From positions 124,001 to 188,000 of the forward strand of contig CAVSWT010000002.1 of NCBI GenBank assembly GCA_963731745.1: a stretch of DNA of 64,000 nucleotides, in the 5' to 3' direction. This DNA is from CAVSWT01 sp963731745. GTDB lineage: Bacteria; Bacteroidota; Ignavibacteria; Ignavibacteriales; Ignavibacteriaceae. The notes beneath the pieces were generated by a model, which saw nothing but the letters and a program-made list of their open reading frames with translations, was not told the DNA's origin and made no database searches. The position numbers were made by a program, and so were the translations under genes. How positions within the stretch are numbered: position 1 is the stretch's first letter; each line of letters begins with the position of its first letter. Below are positions 52,592-61,857 of the stretch, in pieces.

Positions 52592-53467
52592 GTGCTTACA
52601 AAAGAAATAATAAAACAAGTTCGTCAAATTGAATTAAGAACCAAAGGACTCGTTAACCAAGTTTTTTCCGGAGAATATCATTCCGTTTTTAAAGGAAGAG
52701 GAATGGAATTTTCCGAAGTTCGTGAATATCAATTCGGCGATGATATAAGAAATATCGATTGGAATGTTACCGCAAGATTTGGCCATCCATTTATAAAAAT
52801 ATTTGAAGAGGAACGTGAACTTACTGTTATGCTGATGGCTGATTTAAGCGGTTCTCTAATTTTTGGTACGGTGGATAAAACAAAACAAAGGGTTGCTGCT
52901 GAACTTAGTTCGATACTTGCTTTTTCTGCATTGAAGAATAATGACAAAGTCGGATTAATTTTATTTACAGATAAGATTGAAAAATTTGTTCCGCCAAGAA
53001 AAGGAAGGAAGCACGTTTTAAGAATTATCAGAGAAGTGCTTTCATTTCAGCCTGTCGGTAAATCGACGGATATAAAAGCTGCTCTGGAGTATCTGAACAG
53101 TACAATTAAAAAGAGAAGCATTCTTTTTCTACTTTCAGATTTTATGGATTCAGGATATGAAAAAATATTGCGAATAGTTGCCAAGAAACATGATCTTATA
53201 GGCGTTGTTCTTGAAGATCCAAGAGAAAACGAATTGCCGAAAATGGGCCTTGTTAAATTGACAGATGCTGAAACCGGAGATGAACGATGGATAGACACCA
53301 GCAATAAAAAAATTAGAACGATGCTTAAATCTCAGCGTGAAGAGTTAATTAAAAAGAGAAAATCATTATTTCTTTCAAGCCGGTTAGACAGTATTGAAAT
53401 TCAAACAGGGCAAAATTATATAACTCCACTTGTGCAATTTTTTAAGCGGCGTGAAAAAAGATGGTGA
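52592..53467 (+). CDS. DUF58-domain protein
   Basis: 291 residues starting at GTG (52592). An ATG-free start is supported by the family-typical beginning TKEIIKQVRQIELRTKGLVN. GRGMEFSEVREYQFGDDIRN and IDWNVTARFGHPFIKIFEEE near residues 35-72 are the DUF58 signature. MLMADLSGSLIFG near residue 81 has a DxSxS-type metal-binding (MIDAS) motif of a VWA-like fold. It is probably the direct MoxR client or bridge to the Bat proteins. No transmembrane segment is seen. It overlaps the next gene by seven bases. Confidence 0.92.
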   Translation: MLTKEIIKQVRQIELRTKGLVNQVFSGEYHSVFKGRGMEFSEVREYQFGDDIRNIDWNVTARFGHPFIKIFEEERELTVMLMADLSGSLIFGTVDKTKQRVAAELSSILAFSALKNNDKVGLILFTDKIEKFVPPRKGRKHVLRIIREVLSFQPVGKSTDIKAALEYLNSTIKKRSILFLLSDFMDSGYEKILRIVAKKHDLIGVVLEDPRENELPKMGLVKLTDAETGDERWIDTSNKKIRTMLKSQREELIKKRKSLFLSSRLDSIEIQTGQNYITPLVQFFKRREKRW

Positions 53468-54465
53468 GAATAAAAATACTAATAATACTCTTTGTATCTC
53501 TTATTACTTTCAGCAGTTTTGCTCAAAATATTTCTGCGCTGGCAACTACCGACACAACAGACTATTACGTCGGAGATGTTGTAACTTATAAATTACAAAT
53601 TGAGTACAACAAGAATATTAAAATAGAAAGCCCGAATCTTTTAAAAAAAATTTCCAATATCGACGTTTTGGGTAATAAAGGCCCGATTACGAAAGTTACT
53701 GATGATAAAAAAATAACAACCTATTTAATTACACTTTCAAGGTATGATTCTGCAGAAGTCACTATTCCACCAATCACAATTAATTACAGAGTCGGCAAAG
53801 ATACTCTAGTAAAGCATGCTCCTAATCTTTCTGAAGATAGTAACATCGTTCCGGATTCAACATTAAAGAGTATAACTTCAAATTCGGTTTCATTTGTTAT
53901 TCATTTAATGAAAGTGAATACTAAGGAAGATATTAAAGACGTAAAAGCTCCGGTTACAATTCCACTTAACTGGAAAATAATTGCGTTATTTATTTTAATT
54001 GGTATAATCATTATTGGGTTAATAATTTATTTTTACAGAAGATATAAGAAGAGAAAAGCCGGGTCCGTTGTTGAAAGAAAAACAATTGTTCAGCCGCCGC
54101 ATATTATTGCGATTGCCTCGTTAAATAAATTGGAAGAAAAACAGCTTTGGCAAAAGGGAATGATAAAAGAATATCATTCAGAAATTACTGAAATTATCAG
54201 AAAATATTTTGAAGAAAGATTTAATCTGCCGGCACTTGAACTAACCACTACGGAAGCAATTGATGCTTTAAGTAAACGGAAAGAAACTGAGAAGATTTTA
54301 GATATTACAAATAGTTTCTTAAACAATGCAGATCTTGTAAAGTTTGCAAAATTCAAACCACTTGTTGAAGTGAATGAAGAAATGATGTCGCAGGCAAGAG
54401 AGATTGTAAATAAAACAGCTAAAGCGGCAGCACCCGAAATTAAAAAGGAGGAAGTAAATGTTTAA
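53461..54465 (+). CDS. BatD-like membrane protein (DUF4381-type position)
   Basis: 334 residues. A signal peptide (IKILIILFVSLITFSSFAQ) precedes a beta-rich N-terminal domain (TTDTTDYYVGDVVTYKLQIE, RYDSAEVTIPPITINYRVGK). One strong transmembrane helix follows near residue 180 (WKIIALFILIGIIIIGLIIYFY), then a basic stretch. The alpha-helical cytoplasmic end includes SEITEIIRKYFEERFNLPAL. The arrangement resembles BatD and the DUF4381 protein usually found between DUF58 and BatA. It is therefore a structural component of the MoxR/Bat complex with a periplasmic immunoglobulin-like part; no catalytic motif. It overlaps batA by eight bases. Confidence 0.8.
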   Translation: MVRIKILIILFVSLITFSSFAQNISALATTDTTDYYVGDVVTYKLQIEYNKNIKIESPNLLKKISNIDVLGNKGPITKVTDDKKITTYLITLSRYDSAEVTIPPITINYRVGKDTLVKHAPNLSEDSNIVPDSTLKSITSNSVSFVIHLMKVNTKEDIKDVKAPVTIPLNWKIIALFILIGIIIIGLIIYFYRRYKKRKAGSVVERKTIVQPPHIIAIASLNKLEEKQLWQKGMIKEYHSEITEIIRKYFEERFNLPALELTTTEAIDALSKRKETEKILDITNSFLNNADLVKFAKFKPLVEVNEEMMSQAREIVNKTAKAAAPEIKKEEVNV

Positions 54466-55453
54466 AGGAGTAACATTTGCTTATCCATGGGTTTTGTACC
54501 TGCTTATCTTGATTCCATTAATGTTGGCTTATTATTGGTTTCGAGGTAGGAAAAAGCAGCCTTCGATTACATATTCGTCATTGAATTTATTTAAATCAAT
54601 TCCGGTTACCTGGAAAGAAAGATCGAGACATATACCAGCTATTCTGCGGGCATTCGGATTGGCACTTTTAATTATTGCACTTGCGCGTCCACAAACTTTT
54701 TCTTCGGGTGAAGACACTTATACTGAAGGAATAGATATTGCAATGGTACTTGATATTTCAGGCAGCATGCTGGCAGAAGATTTAAAACCCAATAGAATTG
54801 AAGCTGCAAAAAATGTTATCGATCAATTCATCAGAGGCAGGACTTCAGATAGAATTGGATTGGTTGTATTTGCCAGAGATGCTTTTACACAATGCCCGCT
54901 TACGATTGATTATTCTGTGTTAAGAAATTTATTAGGCCAAATTAAAAGCGGAATGATAGATGACGGAACTGCCATTGGTAATGCAATTGCAAATGGCGTA
55001 AATAGGTTGAAAGATAGTAATGCTAAAAGTAAAATAATAATTCTTCTCACCGACGGTGTAAACAACAGCGGTGAAGTTGATCCTATTTCTGCTGCTCAAA
55101 TCGCCAAAACATTTGGAATAAGAATCTACACAATTGGTGTAGGTACAAAAGGAGAAGCGCCCTATCCGGTTCAAACTCCTTTTGGTACTAGGTATCAAAT
55201 GGTTCCGGTTGAAATTGATGAAAATGTGCTGAATCAAATTTCGAATATTACCGATGGAAAATATTTTAGAGCAACAAATAATAAAAAGTTAAGAGACATT
55301 TATAACGAAATCGATAAGCTTGAAAAAACTAAAATTGAAGTCACTCAATACAGTAATAAACATGAATTATTTTATTCGTGGCTTGGCAGTGGAATTATTT
55401 TAATATTTCTAGAACTTGGCTTATCAAAAACTATATTAAGAAAGATTCCTTAA
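54458..55453 (+). CDS. batA: VWA-domain membrane protein BatA
   Basis: 331 residues with two N-terminal hydrophobic helices (PWVLYLLILIPLMLAYYWF; ILRAFGLALLIIALARPQTF). A VWA domain follows: IAMVLDISGSMLAEDLKPNR near residue 90, with the DxSxS MIDAS motif. DRIGLVVFARDAFTQCPLTI is near residue 128 and IILLTDGVNNSGEVDP near residue 190 (the MIDAS Asp). A C-terminal hydrophobic segment ends the protein (FYSWLGSGIILIFLELGLS). This is the aerotolerance-operon BatA architecture, with the VWA domain facing the periplasm. MIDAS residues are intact. It starts directly after the BatD-like gene and precedes batB by four bases. Confidence 0.92.
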   Translation: MFKGVTFAYPWVLYLLILIPLMLAYYWFRGRKKQPSITYSSLNLFKSIPVTWKERSRHIPAILRAFGLALLIIALARPQTFSSGEDTYTEGIDIAMVLDISGSMLAEDLKPNRIEAAKNVIDQFIRGRTSDRIGLVVFARDAFTQCPLTIDYSVLRNLLGQIKSGMIDDGTAIGNAIANGVNRLKDSNAKSKIIILLTDGVNNSGEVDPISAAQIAKTFGIRIYTIGVGTKGEAPYPVQTPFGTRYQMVPVEIDENVLNQISNITDGKYFRATNNKKLRDIYNEIDKLEKTKIEVTQYSNKHELFYSWLGSGIILIFLELGLSKTILRKIP

Positions 55454-55457
55454 GTTT

Positions 55458-56498
55458 ATGTTTAGATTCGAACATTCAGAATACTTGTACGGTTTATATC
55501 TGCTGCCGGTTTTTGCATTACTCTTTTTTTATTTATGGTATAGAAGACGAAAATTGCTTGAAAACTTTGCGGATAAAAAGTTGCATCATATTTTATTTTC
55601 CTCATTCAGCAGTGCCAAAAGTGTAATTAAAATGATGATCTTTCTAGTTGCTTTTGAATTATTGATTTTAGCCGCTGCAAATCCGCAAATAGGTACCAAG
55701 ATGGAAGAAGTAAAGCAAACAGGAATTGATGTAATGATTTGTTTGGATGTTTCTTTAAGCATGCAGGCAGAAGATATTAAGCCAAACAGATTGGATAAGG
55801 CTAAATATCAAATATCTACACTGATAAAAAAATTACATGGGGATAGAATTGGTTTAATAATTTTTGCGGGAGATGCTTATGTACAGTTTCCGCTGACTAC
55901 AGATTATTCAGCAGCAAATCTATTCCTAAATGCCGTTGATGAAAATTCTGTTCCGCAGCAGGGGACTGCAATTGCATCTGCCATAGAACTTTCTGTAAAA
56001 TCTTTTGACTATAAGGTCAGCACTCAAAAAGCTATTGTTATTATTACTGATGGCGAGGATCATGAAGGAGATATTACTAAAGCAGTGGATGATGCGGTTG
56101 ATAAAAAAATAAAAATTTATACAATTGGTCTTGGTTCGCCAGACGGCGTTCCAATCCCGGTTTATAATTCAAGAGGTGTTCAAGCCGGGTTTAAACAAGA
56201 CAGGCAGGGGAATATTGTTCTAACCAAATTGGATGAAAATATTTTAAAGCAAATCGCATCTGAAGGCGACGGACAATATTACAGAGGTTCAAATTATGAA
56301 GATCAGCTTGATTTGATTTATAAAGATCTTTCATCATTAGAGAAAACTGAATTCGGGGTTAAAAAGGTTACTGACTACGAAGACCGTTTTTATTATTTTT
56401 TAGCGCCGGCGATATTTCTGCTATTACTTGAATTTTTTATCTCGGAACGAAAATCGCCTTTGTATGGTAAGCTTAATAAAAAATTAGGAATTGAATAA
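55458..56498 (+). CDS. batB: VWA-domain membrane protein BatB
   Basis: 346 residues, paralogous to BatA. The N-terminal helices are YGLYLLPVFALLFFYLWY and MMIFLVAFELLILAAANPQI. The VWA domain contains VMICLDVSLSMQAEDIKPNR near residue 94 with DxSxS kept, DRIGLIIFAGDAYVQFPLTT near residue 130, and AIVIITDGEDHEGDITKA near residue 194. A C-terminal transmembrane helix is FLAPAIFLLLLEFFIS. BatA and BatB probably pair through their VWA domains in a periplasmic complex; that is inference from family organisation. It lies 17 bases before batC. Confidence 0.92.
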   Translation: MFRFEHSEYLYGLYLLPVFALLFFYLWYRRRKLLENFADKKLHHILFSSFSSAKSVIKMMIFLVAFELLILAAANPQIGTKMEEVKQTGIDVMICLDVSLSMQAEDIKPNRLDKAKYQISTLIKKLHGDRIGLIIFAGDAYVQFPLTTDYSAANLFLNAVDENSVPQQGTAIASAIELSVKSFDYKVSTQKAIVIITDGEDHEGDITKAVDDAVDKKIKIYTIGLGSPDGVPIPVYNSRGVQAGFKQDRQGNIVLTKLDENILKQIASEGDGQYYRGSNYEDQLDLIYKDLSSLEKTEFGVKKVTDYEDRFYYFLAPAIFLLLLEFFISERKSPLYGKLNKKLGIE

Positions 56499-56515
56499 AA
56501 ATTTAAATATTAGTT

Positions 56516-57283
56516 ATGTATAAAATATTTTTTATCTCATTTATTTTTTTAATCGCAAGTCAAGTGAATGCACAAAGTGCAAGAAGCTTGAATAATGATG
56601 GAGTGGATCTTTATAAGGATGGAAAATTTGCCGACGCTGAAGTGAATTTCAAAAAAAGCCTTGAAAAAACTGAAGATAATTTTAAAGGTAATTTTAATCT
56701 TGGTGATGCATATTACAAACAAAATAGATACGATGAAGCTCTAAAGTCATATCAGAAAGCTTTAAGTGAAAGTAAAGACAAACTGGATAAAGCGAAAGTT
56801 TATCATAACATCGGTAACTCATTATTGAAATCTAAAAAATATAAAGAAAGTGTAGAGGCATATAAAAATTCATTAAAGTTGAATCCGAATGATGATGATA
56901 CGAAGTACAATCTTTCATATGCTCTCTCGATGTTAAATCAGGATAAAAATAAAAATCAGCAAAACAAGGATAACAAAGATAAAAATAAGGATAAGAATCA
57001 GAACAAAGACCAAAAGAAGAATGATCAGAATAACAAAGATCAGCAGAATAAAAATAAGGAACAGGATAAGCAGCAGCAAAATAAACAAGATCAGCAGGAT
57101 AAGAATAGTCCCGATAAAAACCAGGAAACAAAGCAAGATAATTTGAAACAGCCGGATAAAAATAAAATTACAAAAGCTGAGGCAGAAAGAATTCTTGACG
57201 CATTGAAAAATAACGAAAAAGAATTACAGAAAAAGGTTAGGAAGAAAGTTGGTACACCTATTAAGACTGACAAGGATTGGTAA
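56516..57283 (+). CDS. batC: TPR protein BatC
   Basis: 255 residues with a signal peptide (IFFISFIFLIASQVNAQS). Three or four TPR repeats occupy residues 22-140 (SLNNDGVDLYKDGKFADAEV, YYKQNRYDEALKSYQKALSE, SLLKSKKYKESVEAYKNSLK). Then comes a striking linker of about 85 residues made almost only of Lys, Asn, Gln and Asp (residues 140-222), and a conserved-looking end, KAEAERILDALKNNEKELQK. The TPR part suits protein-protein contact in the Bat complex; the linker is likely disordered. The ATG of batD lies one base after its stop. Confidence 0.85.
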   Translation: MYKIFFISFIFLIASQVNAQSARSLNNDGVDLYKDGKFADAEVNFKKSLEKTEDNFKGNFNLGDAYYKQNRYDEALKSYQKALSESKDKLDKAKVYHNIGNSLLKSKKYKESVEAYKNSLKLNPNDDDTKYNLSYALSMLNQDKNKNQQNKDNKDKNKDKNQNKDQKKNDQNNKDQQNKNKEQDKQQQNKQDQQDKNSPDKNQETKQDNLKQPDKNKITKAEAERILDALKNNEKELQKKVRKKVGTPIKTDKDW

Positions 57284-57284
57284 G

Positions 57285-59123
57285 ATGAGAAGCCTTTTTG
57301 TATTTGTATTATTTTTCTTTGCTTGCAGAGTTTTCCCACAGTCTTTAACTGCAACAGTCAGCAATAATCCTGTTGGATTACAGGATAGGTTCCAAGTCAC
57401 TTTTACATTTTCCGGTACAGATATAAATAATATTAAAAATTTTTCGGCACCATCATTCAATAATTTCCTAACTCTTTCAGGGCCCAATCAATCTACAAGT
57501 ATCCAGTTCATTAATGGATCACAATCTGCTTCGATTTCATTTTCATATTATCTGCAGCCTAAAAGTATTGGTAAGTTTACAATAGGTTCCGCTTCAATTG
57601 ATTACAAAGCGACACAGTACAAGTCCGATCCAATAACGGTTGAAGTTGTTAAAGGTTCGTCAAGCCCGCAGCAGCAAACTCAAAACCAGCAGCAACAGCA
57701 GGATAATTTAGCCACCAACAAAGAGATTGGCGATAATTTATTTATTAAAGCTGTAGCCGATAAGCAAAAAATTTACCTTGGTGAACAAGTTATTGTGACG
57801 TATAAACTTTATACCAGAGTTAATATTGCTGCCCAAATGAGTATTTCAAAGCTGCCTCAGTATCAAGGTTTTTGGGCAGAGGAACTTGAAACTTCTCCAA
57901 CCATTATGTTTACAACTGAAGTTGTTGATGGAAAGCAATTTCGGGTGGGGGTTCTAAAGAAAGCCGCATTATTTCCTTCGCAAACCGGTGAATTAAAAGT
58001 TTCCCCATTTGAACTAAATGTTCCGGTTCAAATTAGGAAGAAACGTAAGAGCAACGGAAATTTCTTTGATGATTTTTTTAATGATCCTTTTTTTGATACC
58101 GGGCAAACGGTTGATTACACTGCAAAGTCAAATACAATAAAATTAAAAGTACTTCCATTGCCCAGCTCAAACGTACCGCAGTCTTTTAACGGAGCTGTTG
58201 GAAATTTTCAAATGAATTCTCATCTGGATAAATCTGAAACAAAAACAAATGAACCGGTTTCAATAAAATTGGATATTTCCGGAACAGGGAATATAAAATT
58301 ATTAAATGTACCTGAAATAAACCTACCGACCGGGATGGAAAAATATGATCCTCAAGTTAAAGAAGATATTACGAGAAAAAATACTGTGTCAGGGAAAAAA
58401 GAAATAGAATATTTAATTGTCCCTAGAATTGCCGGCACTAAAACAATTCCGCCAATCGAATTCTCTTATTTTGATCCGCAAAAAAAATCGTATGAAACTC
58501 TTTCAACGCCAGAATATAAAATTAAAATTGATCAGGGAAAAACAATTGCAAATTATTCTACCAGCGGCAAAGAGGATATAAAAGTATTAGATAATGATAT
58601 AAGATTTATTAAAACCTCAGATGATGAACTTAATAAAAAAAGCGGGATTCTATTGTATAGTTTTGGATTTTGGTCAGCAGCAGCTTTCCCTTTAGTTCTG
58701 CTCATTGGTATAGTAACATGGAAAAAGAAAACTGATAAACTTGCTGGAAATCTTCAATTATTGAAATTTCAAAAAGCACAAAAAGTTGCTCGTAACCGTT
58801 TGAAACTTGCGCAAAAACTTAAAGAAGAAAATAAACAAACAGAATTTTATTCTGAAATCTCACAAGCACTTTTTGGCTACCTTGAAGATAAGTTTAAAAT
58901 TGCAAAGTCAGATTTTACGTTGGATAAAGCAGTCGCTGAGCTTAAAAATAATAACATCAGGGATGAGTTAATAAATGATTTTAAAGTCTGTGCGGAGAAA
59001 TGTGAATATATCCGTTTCGCTCCTTCAAAAGATGGAGTCAGTGCTATGAACGATATGTATGATGAATCAACTAGAATTATTATTGAACTAGAAAAATCTT
59101 TTTCAGATAAAAAACATGCTTAA
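57285..59123 (+). CDS. batD: BatD family protein
   Basis: The start chosen is the ATG at 57285, one base after the batC stop. It yields the signal peptide RSLFVFVLFFFACRVFPQ; the in-frame ATG at 57249 would add a 12-residue non-signal stretch. 612 residues. Beta-sandwich domains occupy the N-terminal part (LTATVSNNPVGLQDRFQVTF, FIKAVADKQKIYLGEQVIVT, SGTGNIKLLNVPEINLPTGM). A transmembrane helix lies near residue 485 (YSFGFWSAAAFPLVLLIGIV). A helical cytoplasmic tail follows, containing FYSEISQALFGYLEDKFKIA. The BatD (oxygen-tolerance) family has this layout. It probably forms the periplasmic arm of the Bat complex. It overlaps batE by eight bases. Confidence 0.9.
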   Translation: MRSLFVFVLFFFACRVFPQSLTATVSNNPVGLQDRFQVTFTFSGTDINNIKNFSAPSFNNFLTLSGPNQSTSIQFINGSQSASISFSYYLQPKSIGKFTIGSASIDYKATQYKSDPITVEVVKGSSSPQQQTQNQQQQQDNLATNKEIGDNLFIKAVADKQKIYLGEQVIVTYKLYTRVNIAAQMSISKLPQYQGFWAEELETSPTIMFTTEVVDGKQFRVGVLKKAALFPSQTGELKVSPFELNVPVQIRKKRKSNGNFFDDFFNDPFFDTGQTVDYTAKSNTIKLKVLPLPSSNVPQSFNGAVGNFQMNSHLDKSETKTNEPVSIKLDISGTGNIKLLNVPEINLPTGMEKYDPQVKEDITRKNTVSGKKEIEYLIVPRIAGTKTIPPIEFSYFDPQKKSYETLSTPEYKIKIDQGKTIANYSTSGKEDIKVLDNDIRFIKTSDDELNKKSGILLYSFGFWSAAAFPLVLLIGIVTWKKKTDKLAGNLQLLKFQKAQKVARNRLKLAQKLKEENKQTEFYSEISQALFGYLEDKFKIAKSDFTLDKAVAELKNNNIRDELINDFKVCAEKCEYIRFAPSKDGVSAMNDMYDESTRIIIELEKSFSDKKHA

Positions 59124-59883
59124 TAAAATTAGTATTCTATTTTTATTCTTAACTATTTTTTCATATGCCTTTGCTCTGCAATCAGATAGTTCAAAAATAA
59201 TATTTGACAGAGCAAATAATCTATATAGAAATAATAAATTTGAAGATGCGGCTAAAGACTATAAAAAACTGATAGAAGAAGGCTATGAATCAGCTGAGCT
59301 GTACTACAATTTAGGAAATGCATATTATAGGCAAGGTAATATTGGGTATGCAATTTTAAATTACGAAAAAGCATTGAAGTTGGAACCTAATGACGAGGAT
59401 ATAATTCACAACATTGCCTTGGCTGATTCTAAAACTGTGGATAAGATTGAGCCGCTGCCGAAATTTTTTATTTTTCAGTGGTGGGAAAGTTTGCTTGCAG
59501 CTTTGACGATACGCGGGTGGACGATTATTGCTTATGTATTCTATTTGTTAATACTATTTGCAATCGGCACTTACTTTTTTTCTAAACAAAATAAAATTCA
59601 GAAGTACAGTTTCTTTGGTGGACTATTATTTCTCGGATTATTTATTTTATCATCCATTCTTTTAGCTATTCGTCTTAATCGTGAAGAAAATATCAAGCAT
59701 GCAATCATCATGGATACAGTTGTAAATATTAAAACGGCGCCTGACTCAGGCAGTAATGATGCATTCGTTGTTCACGAAGGTTTAAAAGTTAAACTGGAAG
59801 ATAAAATTAATAATTGGATTAAAGTTCGTTTGCCAGACGGCAAATTAGGCTGGACAACAAATGATAAATTGAAGGTTATTTAA
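59116..59883 (+). CDS. batE: BatE-like TPR/SH3 protein
   Basis: 255 residues with a signal peptide (ISILFLFLTIFSYAFA). Two or three TPRs lie at residues 25-110 (ANNLYRNNKFEDAAKDYKKL, YYRQGNIGYAILNYEKALKL). Two hydrophobic helices lie near residues 125-200 (TIIAYVFYLLILFAIGTYFF; FFGGLLFLGLFILSSILLAI). A C-terminal SH3-like domain includes IIMDTVVNIKTAPDSGSNDA and WIKVRLPDGKLGWTTNDKL. This TPR-TM-SH3 arrangement matches BatE. The SH3 domain may bind cell-wall peptides. It closes the Bat operon; a terminator follows 30 bases later. Confidence 0.87.
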   Translation: MLNKISILFLFLTIFSYAFALQSDSSKIIFDRANNLYRNNKFEDAAKDYKKLIEEGYESAELYYNLGNAYYRQGNIGYAILNYEKALKLEPNDEDIIHNIALADSKTVDKIEPLPKFFIFQWWESLLAALTIRGWTIIAYVFYLLILFAIGTYFFSKQNKIQKYSFFGGLLFLGLFILSSILLAIRLNREENIKHAIIMDTVVNIKTAPDSGSNDAFVVHEGLKVKLEDKINNWIKVRLPDGKLGWTTNDKLKVI

Positions 59884-59913
59884 TTTCAAAATTAGTCACT
59901 GCTTTTTTCCATA

Positions 59914-59942
59914 CCCGGTGAACATTTTTGCCGGGATTTTTT
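59914..59942 (+). terminator. Intrinsic terminator after the Bat operon
   Basis: CCCGGT (59914-59919) pairs with GCCGGG (59930-59935) using one G-T pair, with a 10-base loop and six T residues at 59937-59942. It separates batE from the M48 protease gene. Confidence 0.8.
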
Positions 59943-59999
59943 ATTTAATTGATGAGCCAATGAATTGATTGGTGAGTGCATACATTGTATTTTTAGTAT

Positions 60000-61151
60000 A
60001 TGGATTCAAAAAAATATAATAATATAAAATTAGCTTTTAGTATTGGAGAGGGAATTGCGAGCTTTATAATAATCTTTATTTTTGTTCAAAGCGGATTAAG
60101 CATTTTTTTAGAAAGTTATTTATATAGATTTTTCTCAAATAGTTATTTGGTGTTTTTAAGCTTTGTAGTCATAACCGGCATAGCAAGTGCAATTCTCTTT
60201 TCTCCGGTTACATATTACACCGGATTTTACCTAGAGCATAAATACAATTTATCAAATCAAACTTTTCTTAAATGGATTTGGGAAGGATTAAAGGGAGTCC
60301 TTGTTGCCGCTGTAGTTGGAATTCCAATTTTACTTTTCTTTTATTACTCATTGAATCAGTTTGAACAATTGTGGTGGCTTCCATTTGCTATTGTTTTATT
60401 TCTTGTCTCGGTTGTTTTAGCGAGAATAGTTCCCATCATTATTCTGCCTATTTTCTACAAAGTAACTCCGATAGACAATGAAGAATTAAAAATGAGAATT
60501 AGCAATTTAGCAAAAGATGCCGGAATAAAAGTCGAGAACGTTTTTAAATTTGATATGAGCAAGAACACTAAAAAAGCTAACGCTGCTTTTACAGGTATTG
60601 GAAAATCAAAACGAATTTTGTTGGGTGATACATTACTTGATAATTACTCTGATGATGAAATTGAAACTGTAATTGCTCACGAGCTTGGACATTACAAGAA
60701 AAAACATATTATTAAAAATATTATAATTGGGACAGTATCAAGTTTTGTCACTCTTTTTTTAATCGCAGTTTTATATAAAATCTCACTTAGTTGGTTTGGA
60801 TTTCAATCGATTCATAATGTTGCAGCACTACCGTTGCTTATGCTTTGGGGGATGTTAATAGGTCTTATTCAATCCCCGCTTTCAAATATCTTATCCAGGA
60901 AATATGAATATGAAGCAGATGAATATGCTATCAAAACAACAAGGAAAGCAGCCGCTTTTATTTCAACTTTAAATAAATTAAATGAACAGAATTTAGGAGA
61001 TAAAGATCCTCATCCTTTTGTTGAATGGTTTTTTTATAGCCACCCCTCTGTGAAAAAAAGAGTTGCTGCAATAAAAGATTTTTCCGAAAGCAGAGATTCA
61101 ATGGTTTTGGAAACAAAGCATGAAATGATGACCTCCAAGGAACAAAATTGA
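60000..61151 (+). CDS. M48-family zinc endopeptidase (Ste24/HtpX-like)
   Basis: 383 residues with several transmembrane helices. IETVIAHELGHYKKKHIIKN near residue 220 carries the HExxH zinc motif. LSRKYEYEADEYAIKTTRKA near residue 297 carries the third zinc ligand (Glu) in EADEYA. AFTGIGKSKRILLGDTLLDN precedes it. The N-terminal region (FYLEHKYNLSNQTFLKWIWE) resembles CAAX prenyl protease 1/Ste24. Bacterial members degrade misfolded membrane proteins. It ends with PLSNILS and a soluble tail. It overlaps the acyltransferase gene by four bases (TTGA). Confidence 0.9.
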   Translation: MDSKKYNNIKLAFSIGEGIASFIIIFIFVQSGLSIFLESYLYRFFSNSYLVFLSFVVITGIASAILFSPVTYYTGFYLEHKYNLSNQTFLKWIWEGLKGVLVAAVVGIPILLFFYYSLNQFEQLWWLPFAIVLFLVSVVLARIVPIIILPIFYKVTPIDNEELKMRISNLAKDAGIKVENVFKFDMSKNTKKANAAFTGIGKSKRILLGDTLLDNYSDDEIETVIAHELGHYKKKHIIKNIIIGTVSSFVTLFLIAVLYKISLSWFGFQSIHNVAALPLLMLWGMLIGLIQSPLSNILSRKYEYEADEYAIKTTRKAAAFISTLNKLNEQNLGDKDPHPFVEWFFYSHPSVKKRVAAIKDFSESRDSMVLETKHEMMTSKEQN

Positions 61152-61855
61152 TAACTTATATTAAATTATTTTTAATTATAATTTACACTTTGATTTGTTC
61201 CATTTTCGCAATTCTGTTCGCTGTTTTTGACCGAAGTAACTTTCTTTATTTCAAACTGGCAAAAGTTTTTTCCGGCGGGATTTTATTTATTAGCGGTGTC
61301 AAGCTTAAGATTACAGGATTAGAAAATTTTGATCATAAAAAAACTTATGTTTTTGTTTCAAACCACAGCAGTCAGTTTGATATTACGGCTTTACAGTTTG
61401 GGATTCCAAATAATATGGGAATTGTTTTTAAAAAAGAACTTGCAAAAATTCCATTCTTCGGATGGCAGCTCTGGCTCGGCCCATATATTATGATTGATAG
61501 ACAAAATCCTGAGAAGGCTATTAAAAGTATTGAAGAAGCAAAAATTAAGATGACAAAAAAAGGAATATCTGCTGCCATTTTTGCCGAGGGAACTAGAAGT
61601 GAAACAGGAGAAGTACAGCCATTCAAAAGAGGCGCATTTTATCTCGCTGTAAAATCGGGTTTTCCCATCGTTCCGATTTCGATCAGCGGTTCGGAAAAAA
61701 TATTGCCTAAAGGCAAATTGAAACTAAATACCGGCACAATTTATCTCCATTTTTCAGAACCAATTTCAACCGAAAATATTCTAAATAGGAAGGATGAACT
61801 TGAGCTAATGCAAAAAGTAAGAGATAAAGTTATTGAAAATAGAAAAGGAAATTAA
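61148..61855 (+). CDS. plsC: 1-acyl-sn-glycerol-3-phosphate acyltransferase
   Basis: 235 residues starting at TTG in a TTGA overlap with the protease stop. It forms phosphatidic acid in phospholipid synthesis at the inner membrane. Two N-terminal hydrophobic segments (FLIIIYTLICSIFAILFAVF; KVFSGGILFISGVKLKI) are present. The acyltransferase motifs are FVSNHSSQFDI near residue 76 (NHx4D), FFGWQLWLGPYIMIDRQN and AIFAEGTRSETGEVQPFKRG near residue 140. PIVPISISGSEKILPKGK follows. All catalytic residues are present. Confidence 0.9.
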   Translation: MITYIKLFLIIIYTLICSIFAILFAVFDRSNFLYFKLAKVFSGGILFISGVKLKITGLENFDHKKTYVFVSNHSSQFDITALQFGIPNNMGIVFKKELAKIPFFGWQLWLGPYIMIDRQNPEKAIKSIEEAKIKMTKKGISAAIFAEGTRSETGEVQPFKRGAFYLAVKSGFPIVPISISGSEKILPKGKLKLNTGTIYLHFSEPISTENILNRKDELELMQKVRDKVIENRKGN

Positions 61856-61857
61856 AT

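Noticed and set aside
56832..57136. Minus-strand frames opposite the BatC linker
   Set aside because: They arise from the repetitive Lys/Asn/Gln codons of batC and have no start context or recognisable protein.
59965..59995. TTG-N20-TATTTTTA before the M48 protease gene
   Set aside because: The implied transcription start would fall at or after the ATG and the -7 end lacks the final G, so I do not count it as a promoter.
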